Shown piece by piece: positions 19,101-28,200 of a stretch of DNA of 64,000 nt. Source of the stretch: Bacteroidota bacterium (GTDB taxonomy: Bacteria > Bacteroidota > Bacteroidia > UBA8524); assembly GCA_006226545.1 (NCBI GenBank), contig SBGR01000019.1, forward strand, positions 1-64,000. The letters run 5' to 3'. The notes below the pieces were generated by a model that was given only the letters and a program-made list of their open reading frames with translations, was not told the origin of the DNA and searched no databases. The position numbers were made by a program, and so were the translations under genes. Each line of letters opens with the position of its first letter. The stretch's first letter is position 1.

Positions 19101-19539
19101 CGCAGACTACTTCTATCCAATGCAGTCTGTTGTGAGCGGACTGAGGGGATTTTCAAGAAATGTGCGGAATGGAGGTAATTTTCTGCTCCTCAACTCCGAG
19201 TTTCGTATACCTATCGCTTGCTATTTTAAGAAGACACCAATCAAGGCAGATTTCTTAAGAAACTTGCAGCTCATCGCATTCTATGACTTGGGCTCGGCTT
19301 GGAGTGGTCTATCGCCTTTTGGTGAACAACATTACAATACAACCATCATCAATCAAGGCTCCGTTCGCATCAAGCGAATTTCACAGAACAACCCGTTTGT
19401 GAGTGGCTTTGGCGCCGGACTCAGAACTCGAATCTTCAGTTATTATATCCGAACAGACTTAGCCTGGGGACTCAGAAATGGCCAATTGGAAAACAAAGGC
19501 AGAGCCCAGTTTATGGCTGCCTTAGGTTTTGATTTCTAA
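16177..19539 (+). CDS. large outer-membrane protein: peptidase_MA-like, TolB-like propeller, BamA-like barrel
   Basis: I do not know a characterised homologue. The 1120-residue product has a signal peptide (TAQAQ, about residue 23). Region 1 (about 40-270) resembles the peptidase_MA/gluzincin fold, without a visible HExxH zinc motif. Region 2 (about 280-560) has WD40/TolB-like propeller strands such as SKLSPDEKKVALVFEE and YPSFTANGDGILFSSDRN. The last 370 residues (from about 750) look like an outer-membrane barrel of the BamA/Omp85 surface-antigen kind: SVVSGLRGFSRNVRNGG, RTRIFSYYIRTDLAWGL and a final Phe. The only usable start is TTG 16177; no in-frame ATG keeps the signal. It lies next to the T9SS block, so a role in envelope assembly is possible but unproven. 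It ends 4 nt inside the convergent amn gene. Confidence 0.72.
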   Translation: MNTARVICLFLLALTGLNTAQAQGYYTEFIESKRQSQVLNWRYVSSDHFDAYFTENMQEAAQLSLESAERQLKELEELIDYRMSGKTQILLYTNAAELQESNLFVTSPGFITGGYAYTLNNQVVVSYNGIKADMDRQIRYGIAELLVSELLYGGSFQEKIQSNTLLYLPEWYYKGLLRYLAEGWNPVLDGQMRDAIVQKSFANFNLLSSDKAILAGHSWWYFIDQNYGRKSIPDLLYLTRLSKGYENALVFVLGARTKTVFNEWISFFDLRYNQDGGSEPFNTAIALPAKWSGKNLLQSKLSPDEKKVALVFEERGKYELALYDIASQSIERIYKSGEKAAVQIREQTAALSWNNNKELYFFYRKAGKAQAVLLNTKGTIIQEQTIDGINGVHWANSHPSENLVVLSAYQNASTDLYLWVPGTSEAQLLFKDNYEDLYPSFTANGDGILFSSDRNNQLPGAPFQSALFDRDSAGLDIYLIPYPYKANKLKRISSSPFIQEIQAQSYGKSFAYLSDNNGLFNTYVSTSAFTYHQSTVILTDSTGQRKDSINLNLPNGVQVDRIPLPDSIQAQGWKVESMNHSYKDVYRHYALSNYARNITNLSIGKSKELSIIRFNSRYYISVLDLSTQLEEDAKYIQVKPTGYRKATGYQAFVSDSSVNAFLIERKNEPKAIDSLTTESKPEQEEGDFYFQTGFPPIAQVVKIRKAHHKPVTYDMRAKPYRVSLQPDYYATQLIDNSIINTYYHPYYEGNTDLSNQFNSFNRITARVELGASDLLNDHSIRLGGRLPVALYGSDFYLDYLNRRHKRDYGFSVYRQSRLAGTSAPLNRLYLQELRLKVIQPFKHNLSLVFAPFYRQDKVITLSTDRINAAAPDNVRNWLGGRLELHWENSRLEGVNKRTGYRAKVYVHAFQNLNNASLSTYAFGTDFRAYFSLPKQIIWANRVSSSHSFGPSSILYSIGGIENWLGPRTPESLGTNADYFYPMQSVVSGLRGFSRNVRNGGNFLLLNSEFRIPIACYFKKTPIKADFLRNLQLIAFYDLGSAWSGLSPFGEQHYNTTIINQGSVRIKRISQNNPFVSGFGAGLRTRIFSYYIRTDLAWGLRNGQLENKGRAQFMAALGFDF

Positions 19540-20306
19540 AACTGAAGGTGTTTCACCGTTTGTTTGTTTTCAATCAATTGACGCAGCGAATCAATGCCAA
19601 TTTGTAGATGCAGGTCAACAAACTCATCTGTTACTTTTTTATCGCTATTTTCCGTCTTCACTCCTTCCGGAATCATGGGTTGGTCTGAAACCAACAACAG
19701 CGCGCCACTTGGAATTTTGTTTTTGAAGCCGGTCATGAAAATGGTTGCAGTTTCCATATCGATGGCCATACATCGGATGCTGCGCAGATAAGTTTTAAAG
19801 GAATTATCATGCTCCCAAACCCTGCGATTCGTGGTGTAAACTGTTCCTGTCCAATAGTCTTTGCCGTGGTCGCGAATGGTGGTTGAGATGGCTTTTTGTA
19901 AAGCGAAGGCCGGCAACGCAGGCACTTCAGCCGGAAAATAATCATTGCTGGTACCTTCCCCTCTAACCGCAGCTATGGGCAGAATGAGGTCGCCAATTTT
20001 ATTCTTCTTTTTCAAACCGCCACATTTGCCCAGGAACAAGGCCGCTTTGGGAGATATGCTGGATAGCAAATCCATTACTGTTGCTGCATTTGCGCTACCC
20101 ATCCCAAAGTTGATAATGCTAATGTCGCCACTGGTGCTTACCTGAAAAGGCTTGTCTTTGCCTTGCACCTCAACGCCATGCATTTCAGCAAATACGTTAA
20201 CGTAATATTGGAAATTGGTTAGAATAATGTATTTCCCAAAAGCCTCTAAGGGAACTCCGGTATAGCGAGGTAACCAGTTGGCCGTTATTTGCTGTTTTGT
20301 TTTCAT
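19536..20306 (-). CDS. amn: AMP nucleosidase (short form)
   Basis: Hydrolyses AMP to adenine and ribose 5-phosphate, adjusting adenylate pools. The 256-residue product belongs to the nucleoside phosphorylase/hydrolase fold: NFGMGSANAATVMDLL, FLGKCGGLKKK, IAAVRGEGTSNDYFP and the purine-binding MAIDMETATIF. It is about half the length of E. coli Amn, lacking that enzyme's extra N-terminal domain, which is usual in Bacteroidota. ATG 20306 lies 3 nt after the stop of the small barrel gene upstream, so the two form an operon. Its 3' end overlaps the convergent large outer-membrane gene by 4 nt. Confidence 0.92.
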   Translation of the reverse strand: MKTKQQITANWLPRYTGVPLEAFGKYIILTNFQYYVNVFAEMHGVEVQGKDKPFQVSTSGDISIINFGMGSANAATVMDLLSSISPKAALFLGKCGGLKKKNKIGDLILPIAAVRGEGTSNDYFPAEVPALPAFALQKAISTTIRDHGKDYWTGTVYTTNRRVWEHDNSFKTYLRSIRCMAIDMETATIFMTGFKNKIPSGALLLVSDQPMIPEGVKTENSDKKVTDEFVDLHLQIGIDSLRQLIENKQTVKHLQF

Positions 20307-20309
20307 GTT

Positions 20310-20867
20310 TTAGAGCTTCATCTTGGCGCCAAGCGTAAACCAAAGTTGGTCGTAGCCCGCTTCGCTAAAGATAAAAAACTTATCGCTCCATTGGTAATCT
20401 ACTCCCAGAAATGCCCCACTTAAAAAATTCACACGACTATAATCCGGAACCACATAAGTACCCTGACTCCCGCTCGAGGTATAGCGAAAATGCGTTGACC
20501 TGAAGCCCAAGTGTAAACCCCCATAACCATGCAAGGATTCGGAGAATGGATATGAAAATACGCCCCTTGCAGCTAACGCATAATTATTCCAATAGTATTT
20601 CGCTTTAAACTGCTGAACCTCAAAAGTGGCATTGGTGCCGGAAAAAATTCCGCTGATACCTGCTTTAAGCTGGCCGCCCCCTATTTCCTTTATCAGCGTT
20701 TCGGCCGTTAGTCGAATTCCTGCTCCGGAAGAAGCCCTGTAATCCTCGTAGTAATTGGTTGCCGCGCCAATTCCAAGACTCAGCTCGTAAGTTCTGATTT
20801 CTTGACCCTGAGCTACAGCGGCACTACTTAAACAGAATACAACACACCATCCTAACAGAAATTTCAT
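20310..20867 (-). CDS. outer-membrane beta-barrel protein, unknown role
   Basis: The 185-residue product has a signal peptide (cleavage near AVAQ, residue 20) and short alternating hydrophobic strands typical of an eight-stranded barrel, ending in KMKL. No specific family is recognised. The start is the ATG at 20867: it begins a normal signal peptide and lies exactly 4 nt after a TACCTTTG promoter box, so an ATG at 20912, upstream of that box, would not be on the transcript. It is followed 3 nt later by amn, forming a two-gene operon. It diverges from the ALDH7 gene, which has an identical box. Confidence 0.65.
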   Translation of the reverse strand: MKFLLGWCVVFCLSSAAVAQGQEIRTYELSLGIGAATNYYEDYRASSGAGIRLTAETLIKEIGGGQLKAGISGIFSGTNATFEVQQFKAKYYWNNYALAARGVFSYPFSESLHGYGGLHLGFRSTHFRYTSSGSQGTYVVPDYSRVNFLSGAFLGVDYQWSDKFFIFSEAGYDQLWFTLGAKMKL

Positions 20868-20871
20868 GTCC

Positions 20872-20879
20872 CAAAGGTA
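20872..20879 (-). promoter_or_regulatory. -7 box, 4 nt from ATG (barrel-amn operon)
   Basis: The minus strand reads TACCTTTG, then GGAC, then ATG at 20867. Confidence 0.6.
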
Positions 20880-20942
20880 AAATGCTGCTGTAAAAAGTAC
20901 GGTGTTGAACATTGAAATATTCAGGAATACGTACTAGAAGGC

Positions 20943-20973
20943 TTGGTGGCTCTGTGCGCATTTTTTACCTTTG
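20943..20973 (+). promoter_or_regulatory. promoter of ALDH7 gene, -7 box 4 nt from ATG
   Basis: TTG at 20943-20945 and TACCTTTG at 20966-20973 are 20 nt apart. TTTC and then ATG 20978 follow. The spacing implies a leaderless transcript. Confidence 0.65.
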
Positions 20974-20977
20974 TTTC

Positions 20978-22519
20978 ATGTCGCAAAGCAGCACAAGCAT
21001 GGCTCCATTCTTAAAGGAATTAGGCCTTCAATCCATCAACCCGCAAGCATCAACCGGCTTGGTATTTTTTCAAGATTCTGACCGTGAAATCAAGAGCATC
21101 AGCAGTCCGGTAGACGGGCAACACATTGCCGATGTTTATGTAGCGAACGAATCGGATTATGCTAAAATCATCGCTCAAGCAGAAAAAGCCTTTTTGCAGT
21201 GGCGCCAAGTTCCAGCACCTAAGCGTGGTGAAATCATCAGACAATACGGTAACGTGCTCAGAGAACACAAGCAAGCTTTGGGTTCATTGGTGTCTTATGA
21301 GATGGGTAAATCTTTGCAAGAAGGTTTGGGTGAAGTGCAGGAGATGATTGATATCTGCGACTTTGCTGTAGGTTTATCACGTCAACTTCATGGATTAACC
21401 ATGCACAGTGAAAGACCAAATCACCGCATGTACGAACAATGGCACCCGCTCGGAATAGTAGGCATCATTTCAGCCTTTAACTTTCCGGTAGCCGTATGGA
21501 GTTGGAATGCTATGTTGGCTGCCGTTTGTGGCGACGTATGCATTTGGAAGCCTTCTGAAAAAACGCCGCTTACCGCCATCGCTTGTCAAAATCTATTAGA
21601 CAGCGTTTTGCGCGAAAACGAGATGCCGGAAGGTGTTTTCAACCTCATCATTGGCGACTACCGCATTGGCGAATTAATGTCGAACGACGAACGCGTTCCA
21701 TTGATTTCAGCCACAGGATCTACCCGCATGGGTAAAAAAGTAGGTGCTGCCGTTGGTGCTCGTTTAGGAAAATCCATCCTTGAGCTAGGCGGAAATAACG
21801 CTATCATCATTTCTGAACATGCAGATCTAGACATGGCCATGCGTGCCGTAGTATTTGGCGCTGTAGGTACGTGCGGACAACGTTGTACCTCCACGCGTAG
21901 GTTGATTATTCATGAAAGCTTATACGAAGACCTGAAAAACAGGTTAGTAAAAGTATACGGACAATTGAAGATTGGTGATCCTTTGGATCAGAACAACCAA
22001 GTTGGACCCTTAATCGATAGAGCAGCTGTTGATCAATTCTTAGCAGCGGTAGAGTCCATCAAAGCGCAAGGTGGCACCATTCTTTACGGTGGCACTGAAC
22101 TGGAAAGCGAAAGCGGATGTTACGTTGTGCCTTGTTTGGCTGAAGCGAAAAATGAATTTCCAATTGTTCAACAAGAGACGTTCGCACCTATTCTTTACCT
22201 CTTGAAATATAGCACCATTGACGAAGCCATTGCCATGCAAAATGGGGTTAAACAAGGTTTGAGTTCATCTATCTTCTCCACCCATATTCTAGAAACTGAA
22301 AAATTCTTGGCCGCTTGGGGTTCAGATTGCGGTATTGCAAACGTGAACATCGGTACTTCAGGTGCGGAGATTGGCGGTGCCTTTGGTGGTGAAAAAGAAA
22401 CCGGCGGCGGACGTGAATCTGGATCTGATGCTTGGAAAGCCTACATGCGTAGACAAACCAATACCATCAACTACGGAACAGAATTACCACTCGCTCAAGG
22501 AATACAATTCGATATTTAA
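20978..22519 (+). CDS. aldehyde dehydrogenase, ALDH7 type (aminoadipate-semialdehyde dehydrogenase)
   Basis: NAD-dependent oxidation of 2-aminoadipate 6-semialdehyde to 2-aminoadipate, the last step of the saccharopine route of lysine breakdown. The assignment rests on similarity to the ALDH7/antiquitin group (HPLGIVGIISAFNFPVAVWSWN, GKSILELGGNNAII, GTCGQRCTSTRR, GGEKETGGGRESGSD). The catalytic Cys303 (GQRC) and general base Glu269 (LELGG) are present in this 513-residue product. The start is ATG 20978, 4 nt after a promoter box; a TTG at 20912 would lie upstream of that promoter. The lipid A deacylase gene starts 2 nt after the stop. A saccharopine-dehydrogenase-type gene is at 53.3 kb. Confidence 0.9.
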   Translation: MSQSSTSMAPFLKELGLQSINPQASTGLVFFQDSDREIKSISSPVDGQHIADVYVANESDYAKIIAQAEKAFLQWRQVPAPKRGEIIRQYGNVLREHKQALGSLVSYEMGKSLQEGLGEVQEMIDICDFAVGLSRQLHGLTMHSERPNHRMYEQWHPLGIVGIISAFNFPVAVWSWNAMLAAVCGDVCIWKPSEKTPLTAIACQNLLDSVLRENEMPEGVFNLIIGDYRIGELMSNDERVPLISATGSTRMGKKVGAAVGARLGKSILELGGNNAIIISEHADLDMAMRAVVFGAVGTCGQRCTSTRRLIIHESLYEDLKNRLVKVYGQLKIGDPLDQNNQVGPLIDRAAVDQFLAAVESIKAQGGTILYGGTELESESGCYVVPCLAEAKNEFPIVQQETFAPILYLLKYSTIDEAIAMQNGVKQGLSSSIFSTHILETEKFLAAWGSDCGIANVNIGTSGAEIGGAFGGEKETGGGRESGSDAWKAYMRRQTNTINYGTELPLAQGIQFDI

Positions 22520-22521
22520 GC

Positions 22522-23622
22522 ATGCGCTATTTCGGCTTATTGCTGGGAATACTGCTCTGCCAAGGCTTGTCTGCACAGAAGGCCTATAAAGGCGACTTTG
22601 GCTTTGGGTTCAAACATAACCGCGGTATGTATTGGGCCCATAGACCAATAATGCTCCTCATGGAAGCACCTACCAAAGCATTTGAAGCCGAAGCCTATTT
22701 GCTTACTTACAAAAGCGCTAAATCTTGGGCTCGCTATTATGCCAATCCTAAAATTGGCATTTCCCTTTCCTACCTTGACTTGGGGAAACCTGATATCAGT
22801 GGTTATGCCATAGGAGTGTTGCCATTTATCGAGTTCCCTATTTTCCGACTTGGAAAAATTGAGTGTAACCTTAAGATGGCAACTGGCATTGGTTACCTTA
22901 ATAAAAAATGGGACCTCCACACCAATAACCTGAACAAAGCTATTGGCAGCCACATTAACGGTAACATGCGCGTGCATGGAGTGATGAATATTCCACTGCC
23001 TAAAAACTTAGAACTCGCTTTGGGTGCGGGTATCACACACTATTCCAACGGCAACTTTGCTATGCCCAATTTAGGGGTAAACAGCATAGAGATGTTTATG
23101 GGAGTTAACTGGAATAAAAAAGCGAAAGCCATTCCTACTCAGCCGAAAACGCTCGGATTGCGAGAAAGTCTCAAACGACATCATTTTGAGTTTGCCCCCA
23201 TGTTTGCTTCCAAAGTTAACGGACTCATTTACAGTAAAAGAATACTGGTTTGGGGTGCCGGACTGCGTTATTATAACCGCATTTCCAATCGCTCCCAATG
23301 GGGAATAGGCCTAGACTACGACTATGACCCTGAGCATGTTTACCGAGATAATCCGGATGCCCGAAGCCAAGACCCGAATATCAAGAACTCAAGTGAGGTA
23401 GCCGCCGTAATAGGCCATGAGTTGCTCTTGGGAAAATTCGGTTTTGTTAGTGATATTGGAGTCTATACGTATAGACCGAGCAAACTCAAGGAGTTCATGT
23501 ACCAACGTTTGGGTTTTAAATACAGAATTCACCCAAATTGGATACTGAGGGGAACCATTAAAGCACATTTTTCACGAGCTGACTTTTTTGAATGGGGCGT
23601 AACTTATACTATATCGCGTTAA
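22522..23622 (+). CDS. acyloxyacyl hydrolase (PagL-like lipid A deacylase)
   Basis: Outer-membrane enzyme expected to remove an acyl chain from lipid A. The 366-residue product has a signal peptide (LSAQ, residue 19). The PagL signature ITHYSNGNFAMPNLGVN gives catalytic candidates His173 and Ser175 with Asn176. The C-terminal 150 residues after HHFEFAPMF look like a second set of barrel strands, so it is longer than PagL of Pseudomonas, as is usual for Bacteroidota members. ATG 22522 lies 2 nt after the ALDH7 stop and its own 3' end overlaps the next gene by 31 nt, so all three are likely co-transcribed. Confidence 0.82.
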   Translation: MRYFGLLLGILLCQGLSAQKAYKGDFGFGFKHNRGMYWAHRPIMLLMEAPTKAFEAEAYLLTYKSAKSWARYYANPKIGISLSYLDLGKPDISGYAIGVLPFIEFPIFRLGKIECNLKMATGIGYLNKKWDLHTNNLNKAIGSHINGNMRVHGVMNIPLPKNLELALGAGITHYSNGNFAMPNLGVNSIEMFMGVNWNKKAKAIPTQPKTLGLRESLKRHHFEFAPMFASKVNGLIYSKRILVWGAGLRYYNRISNRSQWGIGLDYDYDPEHVYRDNPDARSQDPNIKNSSEVAAVIGHELLLGKFGFVSDIGVYTYRPSKLKEFMYQRLGFKYRIHPNWILRGTIKAHFSRADFFEWGVTYTISR

Positions 23623-24329
23623 TCCTATTGGTTTTCCCTTTTGCTTGTCAGAAAGGTGAAAGCGACTGTTTCAGCGGAACAGGCGAAAATACGGTGGAGT
23701 ACCGTGAGCTTCCTCCGTTTTCGCAGATAGAATTTGGCGGCTTACTCGAATTAAACCTCGTTCAGAATTTGAGCGATACGTTCAGTATTCAATTGGAAGG
23801 CCCATCTGATATTTTAGATGGTATTCAAGCCACTGTGGAGTCTGGAGTTTTGAAACTGAAAAACGTGAACCGCTGTAAATGGCTCAAGCAGTCCGGTCAA
23901 TCGCTAAAAATCAATTTAAACATTCATCATCTCGATAAAATTCTCGTTGAAGGATCGGCATCATTAAGCTCATCTGACAGCCTGCAGCTTGATAACTTTG
24001 TTTTGGAGCAACAAAGTACTGGTAGTATTGATCTTTTACTTAATAGCGGACAATTGGAGGTGAATAGTTTTCAAGCGGGTCCGATAACTCTTAAGGGTTA
24101 TGCAGCGGTGCTCGTAACTACTCTTTATGATACCGGTCCGCTGTACAGCGCAAATCTTCAATCCGATTATTGCTTTGTATACAACTACGGTTTAAACGAT
24201 GCACATGTTAATCCCTTTAAGGTATTAGAGTCCCATATTCAGAATAGTGGGAATGTATATTACTATGCAGACCCCATCGAATCGTTAAGCGCAGAAGGCC
24301 GTGGCAAGGGGCAATGCGTTCGTCGTTAA
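23592..24329 (+). CDS. DUF2807 (GIN-domain) lipoprotein
   Basis: Probable outer-membrane lipoprotein of unknown role: signal sequence with lipobox ending at Cys19 (FPFAC), then a beta-helical DUF2807/head-GIN-type domain (YRELPPFSQIEFGGLLELNLVQ, DKILVEGSASLSSSDSL, GSIDLLLNSG). The 245-residue length is normal for the family. ATG 23592 lies inside the end of the PagL-like gene (31-nt overlap, different frame), so translation is likely coupled. Family members are often called auto-transporter adhesin heads, but no function is established for this one. Confidence 0.82.
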   Translation: MGRNLYYIALILLVFPFACQKGESDCFSGTGENTVEYRELPPFSQIEFGGLLELNLVQNLSDTFSIQLEGPSDILDGIQATVESGVLKLKNVNRCKWLKQSGQSLKINLNIHHLDKILVEGSASLSSSDSLQLDNFVLEQQSTGSIDLLLNSGQLEVNSFQAGPITLKGYAAVLVTTLYDTGPLYSANLQSDYCFVYNYGLNDAHVNPFKVLESHIQNSGNVYYYADPIESLSAEGRGKGQCVRR

Positions 24330-24362
24330 GCAGTTTGGAACGTTTATTGAATTTTTAAGCTC

Positions 24363-24368
24363 AGGAGG
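24363..24368 (+). promoter_or_regulatory. strong Shine-Dalgarno (AGGAGG)
   Basis: AGGAGG lies 9 nt before ATG 24378. Such a strong site is rare in this window, where most starts have none, and it fixes the start of the DUF3108 gene. Confidence 0.6.
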
Positions 24369-24377
24369 AACCAAATC

Positions 24378-25196
24378 ATGAGCTATCTACTTCCCATACT
24401 TGCGGCATTGAGTCTAAGTGCCAAGCCGCATCAAAACAACCCTCAATTAAATCCTATTCCTGCACAGGAGCAAAGCGTCGACAGCATTTACCGTACTTGG
24501 TCAAACAATGCATGGACCGGTGGTGAATACTTGAAATACCGTGTTCACTATGGCGTAATCAATGCCGGCGAAATTGAGATGACCGTTGAGAAAGAAACCG
24601 TAGAAATCAACAAACGAAAAGTCTGGCATATCAATGCCAAAGGCCGTTCTTACTCTGGTTTCGATTGGTTCTTTAAGGTACGTGACCACTTTCAAACTTA
24701 CATTGATCAGGCTTCCATAGTTCCGCACCAATTTGTTAAAAGCATGCAAGAAGGCGGTTATAACGATACCGACTTTGCCCTTTTCAACCACAAAAAGAAA
24801 TGGTTAAGTTCTAAAAAAGGGAGCATGCGTATTGAACCTGATGTGCAGGATGTTATTTCTGCCATTTACTACGCACGAACTCTGGATATATCCAAAGCCA
24901 GCCCTGGTGATACCTTCCCACTCCAAGTATATTTAGATGGCGTGATCTATCCCTTACGCATCAAATACATCGGTAAGGAAGTTATTAAAACCGATATCGG
25001 TAAAGTAAACGCGGTAAAGGTGATACCAATGGTGGTTGCAGACCGTGTTTTTAAAGAAGACGAAGGACTGGAATTATGGGTTAGCGATGATGCGAATAAG
25101 GTTCCTCTTCGAGTTAAAGCTGCATTAGCCGTTGGCTCAATCAAAGTGGATATCACAGGCCATAAAAACCTGAAGCATAAACTGAATAAGCCTTAA
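24378..25196 (+). CDS. DUF3108 domain protein, exported
   Basis: The 272-residue product has a short hydrophobic N terminus (probable signal peptide, residues 1-15) followed by a DUF3108 domain: GEYLKYRVHYGVINAGEIEM, HINAKGRSYSGFDWFFKVRDHF, DVQDVISAIYYARTLD and YPLRIKYIGKE. DUF3108 proteins are periplasmic or outer-membrane-associated with a lipocalin/LolA-like beta fold; the role is unknown. It follows the DUF2807 lipoprotein by 48 nt on the same strand and starts at a strong Shine-Dalgarno. It ends at a bidirectional terminator shared with sprA. Confidence 0.85.
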   Translation: MSYLLPILAALSLSAKPHQNNPQLNPIPAQEQSVDSIYRTWSNNAWTGGEYLKYRVHYGVINAGEIEMTVEKETVEINKRKVWHINAKGRSYSGFDWFFKVRDHFQTYIDQASIVPHQFVKSMQEGGYNDTDFALFNHKKKWLSSKKGSMRIEPDVQDVISAIYYARTLDISKASPGDTFPLQVYLDGVIYPLRIKYIGKEVIKTDIGKVNAVKVIPMVVADRVFKEDEGLELWVSDDANKVPLRVKAALAVGSIKVDITGHKNLKHKLNKP

Positions 25197-25197
25197 T

Positions 25198-25228
25198 AAA
25201 AAAGCCCCTCAATGAGGGGCTTTTTTTA
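25198..25228. terminator. bidirectional terminator, DUF3108 gene and sprA
   Basis: AAAGCCCCTC, loop AAT, GAGGGGCTTT with seven T on the + strand and an A-run on the left. On the minus strand the sprA stop codon (25228-25226) overlaps the edge of the structure. Confidence 0.85.
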
Positions 25229-28200
25229 TTGTATCGTATAGCGAAGTGAGATACCTCCCGTTGTAATTGCAGTTGGGAAGGATGTCGCAACAAGTGGGTT
25301 GGTCGACTTCCTATCATAGAAGATACGAAGGTTCAACTTCTTGTTAATATTGTAATCAATGGTTGGTTTAAGTGATACAATGACGTTACCATTTTGTGCG
25401 GTACCGGTTAAATCATCCGGCTCCATGGTGAGCGTTTTCGTATCCAAGATTGAGAAGTCTAAACGGATGTTTAAATCATTAGGCAAGCTAACACGCTTAC
25501 CGTTGATGCGCATCCAGTTAATCTTCAATCCGGTTTTCTTATAACCCAACCCAATCACGAATTCTTTTCTTCGGGTTTCGTTTACACGCCCGTTATTCAG
25601 CATCAACTGAACCATACGCGACATTTTGTATTCGAAACCGGTAGTTAGGTTATTCTTCCAACCTAGATCAATTTTAATCAATGGACTAAACGTTTCATTG
25701 ATGACCAAGTTATCGATGATAAACTCCGGATAGAAATTGGCTTCCGGTGTATTCGTTCTTTCATTTTGGTTTACTGAATTTCGGTAGCTGGACACCGCAT
25801 ACGTAGAGCTATAGGCATGTCGAATTGTGATGTTATTGAAGTACTTCTTCACAGACTTCAATCGGTTCAATCCGGTATAGGTCAAGTTCCAACTTGGGAA
25901 CGGCATTCTTGGGAAGATTGTCATGTCTGAGGTACTCGCATCTGCGCCACCATAAGCTGACAAGAAGGAGTACATCATTACCGTCTGGTTGTCTTTGTTA
26001 TATCCATCAGGATAACCTGTTAATGGATTAATACCCACAGACCTTGGATCATCAGCCGCTAATCTACTCGCAATAGCATAACGGTTGTTTTCAAATTGCC
26101 CAAATGTTTCTGAACGCTGGCGACTATCCAATCTATCAAATGCTGTTCTAATTGAGTTAAACGTAATGGTATAGCTACCTGAGTTTTGCAAACCAAAACT
26201 CTGGAAGGTATTGGTATTTGGATCAAACTTAAACGTGGTTAATACATTACTGATTTCCGTTCTCTGCATGTTCACGTCAATAACCAATTCTCGAATCGGT
26301 TCAATACGTGCCTTCGGAGCGAAGTTCACAGTAGAGTTTTGTGCATAACGATTGAAGATGTTTTCGTCTCTCGTTAAATAACCGGCCTCAGCCATGTTGT
26401 AACGGAAGTTCGGATTTTGACTACCCAAAATGAACTCCATTCCCGGTGCGTTTGCATTGAAATCGTTTCCGAAGAACTGTGGCGTACCCAAGTAGCCCGG
26501 TAAATAAATACCCTTGGTAACCGTATAATTGAAGGAGATGTTTTTAACTGACATCACCAACCTCGCTAGGAATGGTCCGGCACCATTGGTAACATCCTTT
26601 TCTTTTTTCTTCTTCTTATCCTCATCTTCATCTTCGCCTTCTTTGGCCTTTGGTTTTGGCTTCGACTTAACCGGAGCACCTCTGTTCACCGCCTTGAAGT
26701 AAGGAATCTTATCGTATAACTGGCGCATATTGAACTGGCCAACGAGGTTATACGATTGGGAGTTCTGAATATCATTACCTAAACTCTCAGTAGCTGGAGC
26801 CGCTGTTTTCCATTCAAAGTTTCCCGTATAGCTCGCATTTAAGCTTACCCAATTAAACAATGGGATCTTATTGATTGGAACCATGTAAGTGGCGTTGAAA
26901 CGCTGATTGAAGTTGGTAAAACGTCCAAACTTGCGCAGGTTCTCTAGAATTACTTGGATGGAATCCGGCGTTTCCTCACGTGAAATTTTACCGGTTGGCT
27001 CATCTACCCTTGAATTTGCCACAGAAGAATAATCTAAACTCAAGTTTCCGGTGAGATCCCATCGGAAATCGTAGTATCTGTTCAGGGTAAAGTTCTTATT
27101 GTAGTTGGTAGGCGCTATGGTATTCGGGTTATCATTATTCCGATTCGTTCTGCGAGAATAGAATCGATCTACATCCAAACGGGTACCGAATGAACTTGGC
27201 AGCGGATTCAATTTAAACTCCGTAATAATGGCCAGCCAAGGTGAACGGCTAAGTTTCCTGAACGGTTGCCAAGGCTTATTCTGCGGATTGAAATTATACC
27301 CTAAGCTACCTCGGTAGGTCTTCTGTAAATCTTCCGCTGTTTGCTGATCTCTATGGTAAACCGTTGTTCTAGAATACGAAACGTTGAAGTTTTCAATATC
27401 ATAAAAGTGCGGTTTTTCAGCTCCCATCCTATTCTTTCTGATATTGGTGAAGTTGATACTTCGCCTAACGGTTAAGTCCACTGCATTTCGCTTAATGGCT
27501 TCTGCCTCAGCTTCTGAAGGAGCTGTTTCTATAGCTGTCTGCAGCAAGATATCCGGATTGAGCGGATTGAATTTCGGGTTGATGAGTTGTTCGCTATGCC
27601 CAACAAACATAGGAATGGAAATCCCGGATTTAGCAGGGAAGAACTTACCTAATTCAAAGGCACCGTTCACATCGTATAACAAGCTAGAATTTAAGTTTCG
27701 CTCATTTAACTTCTTATCGATGCCACCAAATCCAATACTTTGGTAGTTCACAGATCCGGTCAAAGTTCCTAAGTCGGCAAGTTTAGTCACCACACGTAGG
27801 TTGGCAGCATTTCCTCCCTGGTTAATGAACTCAGACACGCGTAGTTCGTTAAACCAAACCTCCGCACATTTTGCCATTCCATCATCACGGTTCGGGTTAT
27901 TCTTCTGCAACGGGTTACGTACACCCATCATAATTACCCGGATATTACTCATATCAGGTAATCCTTTAACCCTTACAATGGCACCATTCGGAAGGGCTCT
28001 CGAATATTCTAGCGTTAACGGAACACGGTCGAAAGAGCGACGTTGTTTCGTTGCATACAAGGTGTCAAGGATAATCTCCATTCGGTTAGCCTCAGGCCAA
28101 ATTGCTTCGGCAGAAGTAGAACCTGGGTTGGTCACCGTTAATGGGAAACTGTATTCGTAATAGTTGTTTTCTAAATCGGTACCGATGCGGATATACCCGT

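Noticed and set aside
20868-20912. longer N terminus (ATG 20912) for the small barrel protein
   Set aside because: The upstream ATG lies beyond the TACCTTTG box, and the extension disrupts a normal signal peptide.
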